Positions 1 through 8,845 of a DNA stretch of 64,000 bases are shown piece after piece. Source of the DNA: Dactylonectria macrodidyma (Eukaryota; Ascomycota; Sordariomycetes; Hypocreales; Nectriaceae); contig JAGMUV010000001.1 in assembly GCA_020744425.1 (NCBI GenBank), positions 5,642,001 through 5,706,000 on the forward strand, in the 5' to 3' direction. The notes beneath the pieces were generated by a model that was not told the DNA's origin, did no database searches, and worked only from the letters and a program-made list of their open reading frames with translations. Positions within the stretch are counted from its first letter, which is position 1, and each line of letters opens with the position of its first letter. Position numbers and translations under genes: made by a program.

Positions 1-77
1 GGAGGTGTACCACACCAAAGACGTCACTGTCATCCGATTAGAAAACGTGACTGAGCACGTGATAGAGCTCATGTCGC

Positions 78-87
78 ATTGGCCAAT
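78..87. promoter_or_regulatory. Back-to-back CCAAT boxes upstream of the small mitochondrial gene
   Basis: The ten bases ATTGGCCAAT form a perfect palindrome, giving a CCAAT box on each strand about 130 bp before the start codon at 219. A CACGTG hexamer lies just upstream at 56-61. CCAAT boxes are bound by the Hap/NF-Y complex, which activates many fungal respiratory genes; this fits a mitochondrial product, but binding is inferred. Confidence 0.4.
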
Positions 88-218
88 GGCGTGCCGTGCA
101 AACTGGGCCGCTGATGCTGGCCGAAATCATACGAGAACTTCCAGCTTCAACTTCACCACCACCGAAACCCTCCTGCATTCTCGCACTTCCCGCTCGCAGA
201 ACCGCAACTCCCGTCACA

Positions 219-799
219 ATGGCCTCCCAAGTCACCCGCCGCTTCCTCTCCACCACCGCCCGCCGCCTCCAGGATGCTCAGAAGGCCGAGCTCAAGAAGG
301 AGACCAAGCGCAACCCCGAGACTCTGGTGCGTCATAATTCCTCGGCCCACCCGACAACGCCCGCGGCGTGGCCTGCTTCGATCCCAAGACGACGACCAAC
401 AACCGCTTCATGGAGCATTGGCTAACGTGAATGCTTCAATTGCAGATCCTCGGTGGTGTTATGCTCGCTGCTCTCGGCGGTGCCGGCTACTACTTCGGTA
501 TGACGATTCATTGACGATGACCTCGCAAAATGCACCAACGCAGATTGCTGACCTGATGCGAACCACCAGGCCGATCGCCCACCGGCGCTACCTCCGAGAC
601 CTCCGTCAACATCGCCAAGGACGGTCACCCTTGGGAGTCCGATACTCTGGGCAAGTACAAGTACCACCCCGGTGGTGACGCCAGCGCCGCGCCCAGGGAC
701 GCTCCCAGCGCCCTCAACGTCGTCGTTGTTCCCAACGTCACCCTCCCCGCCGAGCTTCACGACAAGTACAACAAGTGGGGCAAGGAGGGCTACCCTTAA
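219..799 (+). CDS. Small single-pass mitochondrial membrane protein, uncharacterised
   Basis: Three exons (219-326, 446-497, 570-799) encode 129 residues. The joins use GTGCGT and GTATGA donors and TTGCAG and ACCAG acceptors and keep frame throughout. The first 20 residues (MASQVTRRFLSTTARRLQ) are Arg/Ser/Thr-rich without acids, a typical mitochondrial presequence. Around residues 37-54 there is one short glycine-rich membrane segment beginning ILGGVMLAAL, followed by a soluble tail with Tyr/Pro/Gly-rich stretches ending KWGKEGYP. This layout is common among small inner-membrane or respiratory-chain accessory proteins, but I do not recognise the family and give no function. The ATG was chosen because it begins the presequence. 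The gene converges on the phosphoserine phosphatase, with a small inverted-repeat element between them. Confidence 0.75.
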
Positions 800-1138
800 A
801 GCGCGAGATTGGGCGGATAGCGAGGCTGTATACGCAAGTATGCAGTTGTGAATTGGCGAATCGAGAGGTAGAGGGGAGCTAGATAAACTAGGCCCTCGTC
901 CTCGCTGTGTAGATGAAGGACGGACTGGGTTCGAGCATTGGATTACATATGTTCGACCTGACCATGGCGCACAACAATATTTTCTAGCATTGTGTCTGCA
1001 TTCTCGAGTTTCATGGTTTCCAATTGCTGTGCTGAATGCGTGCATGCCTCGGTTCTCAACCCGAACGCTCGGGTTACTGGCTGATGTCGAAGAAGTAGTC
1101 AATGGTTGCTCTGCATGCTTACCCATATAATGTAAGTA

Positions 1139-1371
1139 TTGCTATTCGCACAGTTAACTATTGCTATCCGCATAGCATTTCTAGATGAGCCCACTTCCAC
1201 CTACCTAGTGATAGTGATCCTAGTTAAGGTCACAAGATTGTATAAATATTAGGGTTAAGGGTACTGAATGAGAGTAATGCTATGCGAATTTAGGGATGAT
1301 TTTGCTGCAGCTAAGCTTGCGGGCTATTGATGTGCTGTGCATATAGCAATAGTTAACTGTGCGAATAGCAA
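1139..1371. mobile_element. MITE-like element, copy A, with perfect 29-bp terminal inverted repeats
   Basis: The left end (1139-1167, TTGCTATTCGCACAGTTAAC and on) is the exact reverse complement of the right end (1343-1371). The element is 233 bp, has no open reading frame of note, and sits between convergent genes. A related 234-bp copy lies at 53765-53998. A TA precedes the left end but CA follows the right end, so a TA target duplication is only clear in the other copy. Size, inverted ends and lack of coding capacity fit a non-autonomous DNA transposon; the likely superfamily (TA-inserting, Tc1/mariner-like) is inferred. Confidence 0.8.
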
Positions 1372-1575
1372 CACTCTATAATATTGTGTAATGACTGGCT
1401 AAGAAAGGAGAGTCGACATAATAGTCTGAAAAGACAACCGTTCACGTCCTCAATCATGTTCATATTTCTGTTACCTGGTATCGTAACGGCCTAACACCTT
1501 GCTTGTTACATGTATTTTGAAGTATCCAAACACCTTCGTACTCTTCCCTTGCGGTTCCGTCTCTTCTTATCGCGA

Positions 1576-2988
1576 CTATGCAATCAACGCCTCGATCTCT
1601 TCACTCGTGAAACCGAACAAATGCAATAGGTCCAACAAACTCTCCCCGTTCAAGCGTGCGTTCGCCTCCATCTGCACCAGAGGCTTCGCGTTCCAAGCGA
1701 CTCCAAGCCCCGCCTTTTCTAACATCAGAAGATCATTGGCGCCGTCACCGATGGCCACGACTTGCGACAGGTCAATGCCCTCCTTCTTGGCAATTTCGAC
1801 GAGAAGGTCGCGCTTGCGCTCCTTGCCCACGATAAGACCATCAACATCTCCTGTCAGCTTGTCATTCTCGATGACGACTTGGTTCGCGTAGGCGTAGTCA
1901 ATGCCCAGCTCGCCGGCGAGCCAACCTGTCAGGGGCTGGAAGCCGCCAGAAAGTACGGCCGTTTTGATGCCTAGACGCTTCAAGGCCTTGATCAGCTGGG
2001 GAACGCCCTTGGTCACATCCAGCACAGGCTGGAGGTCCTTGAACATGGTGGCAGGGAGCCCCCTCAGGAGAGCAACGCGCTCACGGAAGGAGGCATCGAA
2101 TTCCAACTCGCCCAACATGGCGCGGCGGGTGATTACCGCAACCAGTTGAGACAGATTCGGGGGATCCTTGATCGTCTCAGCAAGGAGATCGATGACCTCC
2201 TGGGTGATCAGGGTGCTGTCCATGTCGAAGACCACCAGGCGAGGGTGACGCCTCCAGACGGCGTCTTTCTGGAGAACAACATCGACATTCCACTCCTGCT
2301 CGAAGCGGTAGATGGTCTCGTGTTTCCTCAAATCGTCTAAGCTGAGGTACTGGGGAGATGGAATGGGGGAAAGGGTTAGCTCGACGATGCGCGGATGCTC
2401 GTGGTTGTCCAGGCACCGATGCGACGAGTACGGCTCGGCAGCATCTCGTTCCTGGGGAAAGGTGGACATGAGATGAAGGAAGGAGGCGATGCAGAGCGGC
2501 GAGATGTAGGAGCCGTAGATGTGGTCTAGCTGCTCGGACTCCTGGGTGGGCGGTTCGAGCGGGAACTCGTTGGGGTCATTGGTGGGCGCGAGGTTGGCGG
2601 GCAGAGCCTCATTACTGTCAGTGAAGCTGGCCTTGACGGGCGAGCTGCTCGCGGCTTTTCCCTTGTAGAACAGCGTGGCAATGAGGCGATCCGACTTGTC
2701 ACCCACGCGAGGCGCGCAGTTGGGGTGGGAGTATGCGTGACTCAGGCCGCTGTCGATGACCGTGGGGGGATTGTCCTCAGACGGCACGCCATTGAAGGGC
2801 AAGATGGGCTTGGGCGAGGCGACAGCCACATTGCCCATGTCCTCCACAACCGTGTCGATGCCCTGGAATTGGTCCGGCTGCCGTGGGGGTCGATACTGCT
2901 GGTGGTCGCTCAGGTACGAGCTGCTCCTCATCGAGTTCGTCAGTTGCGGCCGGGCAGCATTTTGTTTGGTGGGGTTCGCTTCGTCCAT
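1576..2988 (-). CDS. ser2: Phosphoserine phosphatase (serine biosynthesis)
   Basis: A single uninterrupted frame of 470 codons. It encodes a HAD-superfamily phosphatase that removes phosphate from O-phosphoserine, the last step of the phosphorylated serine pathway in the cytosol. The catalytic motif DMDST lies near residue 253 (nucleophile Asp and general-acid Asp), followed by the SGGF motif II and a GDGAND metal-binding motif near residue 412. The catalytic half resembles yeast Ser2 and bacterial SerB. The N-terminal 245 residues are an extension, low in complexity at first and then partly conserved-looking, which makes the protein longer than yeast Ser2 (about 310 residues) but similar to other filamentous fungi. 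The start was chosen as the first ATG of the frame; a later start cannot be excluded. Confidence 0.92.
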   Translation of the reverse strand: MDEANPTKQNAARPQLTNSMRSSSYLSDHQQYRPPRQPDQFQGIDTVVEDMGNVAVASPKPILPFNGVPSEDNPPTVIDSGLSHAYSHPNCAPRVGDKSDRLIATLFYKGKAASSSPVKASFTDSNEALPANLAPTNDPNEFPLEPPTQESEQLDHIYGSYISPLCIASFLHLMSTFPQERDAAEPYSSHRCLDNHEHPRIVELTLSPIPSPQYLSLDDLRKHETIYRFEQEWNVDVVLQKDAVWRRHPRLVVFDMDSTLITQEVIDLLAETIKDPPNLSQLVAVITRRAMLGELEFDASFRERVALLRGLPATMFKDLQPVLDVTKGVPQLIKALKRLGIKTAVLSGGFQPLTGWLAGELGIDYAYANQVVIENDKLTGDVDGLIVGKERKRDLLVEIAKKEGIDLSQVVAIGDGANDLLMLEKAGLGVAWNAKPLVQMEANARLNGESLLDLLHLFGFTSEEIEALIA

Positions 2989-5482
2989 TGTGCGAGTGAG
3001 GGCGAGAGCGGGGGTTCGGAATGCTGTCTGTTGGCTGAAAGAGAAGTTTGGAAGGGTGGCCGGAACGCAAGGGAAAAGGAGCTATGGCAAAATGGGAGTA
3101 GCTAAACAAGATGCTGAGGCTGGAGTGGATGGATCCGTGAAGCCGCGGGTCGACGAGGCCTCAGACAGACCACGAGCCTTGATGTCGATCTCAATGTATC
3201 GGGAGAATGAGTGATTGTGTCCCGGCCATTCCCTCGTTTTAGCCCCGCCAAAACCGTTGATGGTATCGGTGGCTCGTGCGGCAATGTCATTTTTGTGCAA
3301 TGTGATTGGCCATGTCTGCGACGTTTTTAGTGGACAAAATGTTTGCATGAGGTCATATCTTGCAAGCAGCACCAGGATTACACGCACACAAATTATCATC
3401 TGCATGCTTGCTCCCCGAGAATGAGGCTATTCGCAGTGGTCGCGTCACCATCGATGGGTCCACGCTGAACGAAAGCTATCTTAAAAAACATAAAAAATTG
3501 ATGTAGTTTCAACCTTGACAGAACTCACATGACTGTGTGAGACATGATGCTGCCTTCGTTCGCTTATGCGTGCAATGAGCATGGCCTACTAGAGACGAGG
3601 GTTTGTAATCTTGATGGTGATGCAGGGGCTAGAAGACGATGGACAGGAGATGTATTTGGCCTCATGTTGTGCCTGGCCAAGCATTGTCTGAAATGTGTTT
3701 CATCAGATGAAATTGTCAGCAGTTTGGTCGCTGGTCCGGTTGACAAATCTGACAGTTCTAAGGTGCTAAGGTAAGCACGGAGTTAAGGCAACAGTTCGGG
3801 AGCGATGCAGATGGTTCAAGACAGCTACAGACTCCAGAGACGCAGCTTTCTAGACAGGGCTTCTCGGACACCGAGAACCGATTACCGCGCCCTGTAGAAA
3901 TGAGGGAAGAGACGACAAGCCACAAAGCAGAAGCCGCTAGGCCGGATGAACATTTCTCCTTCCCCTCATTTTCGCTTCTCCCACAAAATACGGTCCGACA
4001 GCCTCAGTGGGCTGGTGGGGGATTGTCTCAATGCGTCCTCGTGCCTTGCATCGGCACCTCGGCAGCGACCCTGTCTCGGTCGGGCTGTCGGCGGCACCCG
4101 AGCGAGATGCCGCAATGACTTCACTTCCAGTTGCCGCCCGACGAGCGGAGTGTCCGAGCCAGGGCACCCTCAATAGGCGCTTCATGGGGACGTATCACAT
4201 CCCGTTGCCAGCAACCGGTCGGTCGAGACCCGAGCTCCAGATGCGTGTCATCGCAGGCGTGGCGACAGCGTGAAATGTTGGAACTACGGTACTACGGCGC
4301 GTTGATCCAAGAGCCAAGACCAAGCGAACAGGCCCCAATCGGTGGCGACAGTGGGCAAATCTCTTGCGACACCGCCAACACAGGCGCCTCTGGAGCGCCA
4401 GCAAAGACGCAACGCAGGGCTGCGATGGCATGCTCGTGGGATGTCCGCGTGCCCATCTGCCTTTCATAAAGAGAGGAGATTCTGGGACTGCGATTCCACC
4501 ATCCCCACGTCGTCTAGCACAGGAATTGGCAAATCCAACACGGCTCTTGTAAGCGAGGCCACTCGCAATCCCTCCACCATGAGATCATCTCATCTGCAAT
4601 TGCCGCCCGATGCCATACACCATTTCTAAGCTAGGTCTGAGCCATCCTAAGTTCGCTTCCCCATCCATCGAGGCATCGACAGCCCCTCCTCCGGTGAAAA
4701 CCTTTCCGACGCGGCCGTGGAAAAAATCAGAGCCCACCACCGAGTCCCCGCCAAATAAACAAAGCGAACACGGGGGCGTCCGGCCTGCTGAAAAAGTGAA
4801 AATGTACTCGCTACCTCCGGCTCGGCGGCTGTGCAGTGTTGCGGATACTGCCGACAGCGCGATGAGCAGGTCTCGGCGACCAGCCGCCAAGTTGAGGCCC
4901 AGTGTCCAGGCCAATCAGCCGCAGCACCCACCATCGCGAAAGGGATAGCGTCGATGATGTGATCGGTCCCAGACACAACCCAGACTGACAATTCTCATGG
5001 CGGCGATGGCGCAATTGCATATCCCCTCTTCCTGTTGCCCAGCGCATCATAGCCAGCGTGGACCGTCGTAGCTTTCGGGTCCGGTTGGTCCAATGCATGT
5101 GTATTCCCAATTACTAAGGCTGCCTGGAACGGGGGGGTTACGGGCGGTCGCCCGGGCTTAACATGTAAGCACCCCCTTGGCCAGCAGGACTGGGCTCTCT
5201 TAAAGATTTCGACTGCCCTCGCTTGTTCTTGTGCCCATTGCCGTCATCACATCATCACCTCATCGCCCATATCCCTCTCACTGTCGTGCTTTGTCTTGTG
5301 TTCTCTATCAAGTCAGCAAACTGTTTGCGTCATCGACAGCACCTCGGAGCCAACCCTTTTCTCACCTCTCCCCTGGCTCTATAACTCACCCCCCTCTCCT
5401 GGGACACTCCTCGTCTGAGCCCTTGAAAAGCCTCACCAAACATCACTCCTTCTCCCTTCGTCACCCTTCAACAGTCGCCAAT
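2989..5482. other. Intergenic region between ser2 and PAPS reductase
   Basis: About 2.5 kb separating divergent genes. Open frames here are short, mutually overlapping and without recognisable domains. The last 250 bases before the reductase are C/T-rich, as expected for a fungal core promoter and leader. A GGGCG-GT-CGCCC inverted repeat lies at 5142-5153, about 330 bp before the reductase start; its role is unknown. I see no RNA gene or transposon. Confidence 0.6.
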
Positions 5483-6445
5483 ATGCCGGCCACCATCACT
5501 CAGTCATCTTCTCAGTCGTCCTTCGCGGACATCAAGCTGGAGGAGTGTGAATCAGGATATGCCTCTGGTCAGACATCAAAGTATTCATCACCCTCATCCT
5601 CGACCATCCTCCCTCAGGTGTCTCTCACCAAGGCCCACATCAAGCACCTCAACGAGACCTTGGAAAACATGCACCCCATCGACATCCTCCGATTTTGCAA
5701 GGTCATGTTCCCCAACCTTTACCAGTCGACAGCCTTCGGCCTGACCGGACTCGCCACCATGGACATGTTATCGAAGATTCAATCCGAGCAGCCCAACTCC
5801 CCCACCGTCGATCTCATCTTCCTGGATACCTTGTATCACTTCAATGAGACCCACGAACTGATCGACCGAGTCAAGGAGCGATACCCCAATGTGCCCGTAC
5901 ACATCTTCAAGCCCGATGGCGTGGAGACAGTCGAGCAATTCGAAGAGACCTATGGTGCGGAAATGTACAACCACTCATCCGAGTTGTACGACTATATCGC
6001 CAAGGTTGAACCCCTTCAACGGGCTTACTCAGAACTCAAGGTTGCCGCTGTCCTCAACGGCCGCCGTCGATCTCAGGGTTCTGCCCGTGGATCTATCCCC
6101 ATCATCGAACTCGATGAGGAGCGTGGTGTCTTCAAGATCAACCCCATGGCCGCTTGGTCATTTGCCCAGGTCAACGCTTATATCAAGGAGAACAACGTGC
6201 CATACAACGCCCTCCTCGACCAAGGATACAAGTCCGTCGGTGACTGGCACTCGACCGTACCTGTAGGCGAGGGCGAGGATGAGCGTGCTGGCCGATGGAA
6301 GGGTCAGAACAAGACTGAGTGTGGCATCCACAACAAGAAGTCGCGGTACTCTGAGTTCCTTGCGAACCTGGAGCGTAAGGAGAAGGAGGAGCAACTCGCT
6401 ACCGCCCTAGAGAAGGTGACCCTATCTCAGGCCCAGACCGTGTGA
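5483..6445 (+). CDS. met16: Phosphoadenosine phosphosulfate (PAPS) reductase
   Basis: Intronless, 320 residues. The enzyme reduces PAPS to sulfite with thioredoxin, in the cytosolic sulfate assimilation pathway. The adenylylsulfate-binding core runs from about residue 60 (TAFGLTGLA... FLDTLYHF) and the catalytic cysteine is in the ECGIH motif near residue 277, in a KTECGIHNKK context diagnostic of PAPS reductases. The bacterial APS-type Cys-Cys cluster ligands are not evident. The start was set at the ATG at 5483, because the frame upstream of it has no ATG and the sequence there is promoter-like. The C-terminal 30 residues are Glu/Lys-rich. Homologues are yeast MET16 and Aspergillus sA; regulation by a Cys3/MetR-type bZIP is known for the family but no site was verified here. 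Confidence 0.95.
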   Translation: MPATITQSSSQSSFADIKLEECESGYASGQTSKYSSPSSSTILPQVSLTKAHIKHLNETLENMHPIDILRFCKVMFPNLYQSTAFGLTGLATMDMLSKIQSEQPNSPTVDLIFLDTLYHFNETHELIDRVKERYPNVPVHIFKPDGVETVEQFEETYGAEMYNHSSELYDYIAKVEPLQRAYSELKVAAVLNGRRRSQGSARGSIPIIELDEERGVFKINPMAAWSFAQVNAYIKENNVPYNALLDQGYKSVGDWHSTVPVGEGEDERAGRWKGQNKTECGIHNKKSRYSEFLANLERKEKEEQLATALEKVTLSQAQTV

Positions 6446-7000
6446 AGCACACTTGCACGGAGGAGATTGATGTCTTCATGATGATTGATGAATGCGGCAT
6501 TGTATCAGGCGTTTTTGGATAAAACTTGTCGAGTTGACAGTTCGGGACGGCCGAATAGGAGGCCTTCAGTATCGGGAATTGATCGGTTGGCGTTGGAAAA
6601 TCGCACCTAGCGAGGGTAGCAGTCGCGTTAGCAAAGCAAGAAAGCGGCTTCATTATAGTATAGACAATACAAATAAGAATAAATAACAAATAGCCCACTG
6701 GACTCGTGACTTCGCTGTCTGTGCTTGCTGACAATGGTCGAAGGACGTTGGATTTTGATTGCCCCCAGGGATCACGAGGTTGGAGCCGCAAGTGCGCAGT
6801 GGGAGTACGTATTGCTACCCCGCGCTGCTGAGTCTGCGCTGGTTGTCTAACACAAACACGATAGTTTCTCACCGCTTTGCGATACTGTACTAACTGACCC
6901 TTTGGCCCGCCCCTCTTCCTCTTGCCCCTCCAACGACGAACTGCCGAGCACCAAAATCTCAGCCTCGTGACCGCACTAACAAACCAAAGATCCCTTGACG
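6446..7000. other. Intergenic spacer between PAPS reductase and TYW3-like gene
   Basis: About 550 bp between tandem genes. The AATAAATAACAAATAG stretch near 6675-6690 is a plausible polyadenylation zone for the upstream gene. C/T-rich sequence follows up to the next start codon. No other feature seen. Confidence 0.5.
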
Positions 7001-8043
7001 ATGCAGGGCCTCGCCGCCGCCGCGCCCGCATTCGTCGACAAGAAGAAGCGTATCCTTGACCAGCTCGCAGTCCCGAGCGCCGACTACGCCGATGCATCGC
7101 CCAAGGGTTCTGTAGACGTGGGCATTCGCGACCTCATCGACGAGATCAACCAGGCTGCCGGGTTCGTCACAACCAGCAGCTGCGCGGGACGGGTCAGCGT
7201 CTTTCTTGAGGGCAGGCGCGTGCTTGATGCGGATGCAGAGGGTGATCAGGTTGCCGGCGTAGGTGGAAAGGGCGCAGGAGGGACGTGGCTGTTTGTCTCG
7301 CATGACCCGGTGCCAGAGGTGGACGGAGATGTGGCCTGGAATGGAACTCTAGGATTGACAGAGTCGGAAGATATCCATGACGTGGCTGGGCTCGTCAAGG
7401 AGAGGAGACTAATTCACTTCAAGTTTGAGGCTATGGTAAGCAAGCCAGCACCTCTATCGAATGAAAGACAGACGGCCAGGCACTTGAGGGGGCTTCCATG
7501 GTGTGAGAAGGAGCATATTGCTGAGATTTCACGTAGATTCTGCATGTCCTCACTGCATCCCCAGACCATGCGCAGCTCCTCCTCCGCTGCGGTCTTCAAG
7601 CCGGCTTCCGCGAGTCTGGTGCCATCAACCTGCTCCCCAATGGTAAAGACACCGCTGCGCCCATGGTAGCCATCCGATCTATGGGGCTTGCCTTTGAGTC
7701 CCTCATTGGGCAGCAGGTTGACGGGCGCCGACAACGCCTCGTCCCTCCTGAGTACCTCACGACACTGATCCGGATCGCGAACGAGCGTTTCGTGGAGAAC
7801 ACGAAGCGCATCGAGCGGTTCCAAGTCGCATTTCGTGATGCCGTGACCAGCGCCTCGGCTCCTAGGCGGAACCCGGAGGGCAATGAGTGGGAGAATGCGG
7901 CGGCGAGGAAAGAGAGGAAGCGCGCCGAGGGGTTGAGAAAGAAAGCCGAGATGCAGGCCAAAAAGGAGACTGATACGGGTTCGCAAAATGAGGCCAGGGA
8001 GTCAGATGCTGAATGGCAAACAGGGCCGCCCCTGGGTCTATAA
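7001..8043 (+). CDS. tyw3: tRNA wybutosine-synthesising protein 3 (TYW3 methyltransferase)
   Basis: Two exons (7001-7435, 7537-8043), 313 residues, joined by a GTAAGC donor and a CGTAG acceptor in phase 0. TYW3 is the SAM-dependent N4-methyltransferase acting on the yW-86 intermediate of wybutosine at position 37 of tRNA-Phe. The family signature is visible: an N-terminal FVDKKKRILDQL, then the VDVGIRDLIDEIN and TTSSCAGRVSVF block (residues 45-70), the GTWLFVSHDP strand near residue 90, and after the intron the HVLTASPDHAQLLLRCGLQ segment. The last 60 residues are charged and coiled-coil-like, longer than in yeast. The ATG at 7001 has C/A-rich context and is the only ATG ahead of the domain. 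Confidence 0.93.
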
Positions 8044-8209
8044 GTCCCTTCGTACATTGTTTCCTGTATGCAGCTTTTACCGCCGCCGATGCCGTAATGT
8101 ACACGCAATACTAGTCTCGTCTTGTCACCGAAACCGTCGTCGTCTTTCTAGGATCTAAATCACCCGGATTTGGTGGGTAACATCCCCCTTCTCTTGAAGC
8201 TCATCATGT

Positions 8210-8845
8210 TTAAGCCACCACCTTCTCCACCCAGCCCTTCTCGAGCTTCTTGACCTCCGCCTTAAAGTTCTCCACCTCCTGCCAGCAGTCAAGCGGCCGT
8301 CGGTCGTTCTCGCGCAGACATCGGATGACTTCGTTGCGGGCGCCCTCGACGGACTCGGGAAGTGCGCGCACCTGCTTGCGAGCCTCTAGCTTCTTGCGCA
8401 TCTCCTCAATCTCCTTGCCGACAGTGAAGTTGGATGGGCCTCCGTCGTCCTTGAACTCGATAGAGGCGAGCTTCTCTTGGGCGGCCTTGAGGGATTCGGC
8501 TTCCTGTTGCTGCAGCTTCTTGAGCTCCTCGGCCACGCGGGCCTGGATCTGGTGCTCGACTATCTTGGCGCGAGAGGCATCAGTCTGAATGGGGTTCGCG
8601 GGATTAGCTTTCCGTTTTGAGAGAGGCAATATGGATCGTCGAGATGTGGCAGGATGGGATTGAGGGTACCTCGTGGCTCGACTGGAGTGAGTCGACGAGA
8701 TCTTGTGAGAGGCCATTCGGCGCTGAGCTGTTTATTGACAACCGATCAGTGGTCCATTCGGGCTAAGATTGAGGTGTCCAGAGTTGGGTCGGACGTACGA
8801 CTTCCACACGTGTGCGGAGACCTGTTTCGACTCGGCGGAACCCAT
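8210..8845 (-). CDS. mic19: MICOS complex subunit Mic19 (CHCH protein)
   Basis: Three exons in transcript order 8845-8799, 8727-8670, 8584-8210, giving 159 residues. Mic19 scaffolds the mitochondrial contact-site and cristae-organising system on the intermembrane side of the inner membrane. The rebuilt N-terminus MGSAESKQ fits an N-myristoylation signal (Gly2, Ser6), as known for Mic19. It is followed by GLSQDLVDSLQ, the conserved DUF1690-type segment, then a long Glu/Gln/Lys coiled coil (about residues 40-110). Near the C-terminus two cysteines are spaced C-x10-C (CLRENDRRPLDC), the half-CHCH arrangement of yeast Mic19/Aim13. Reading only the last exon gives a longer frame with a false start at 8716; the three-exon model restores the conserved N-terminus and is preferred. 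Confidence 0.9.

Noticed and set aside
422..1126. 234-codon minus-strand frame
   Set aside because: It runs antisense through exons of the small mitochondrial gene, shows no domain and lacks splice-independent support.
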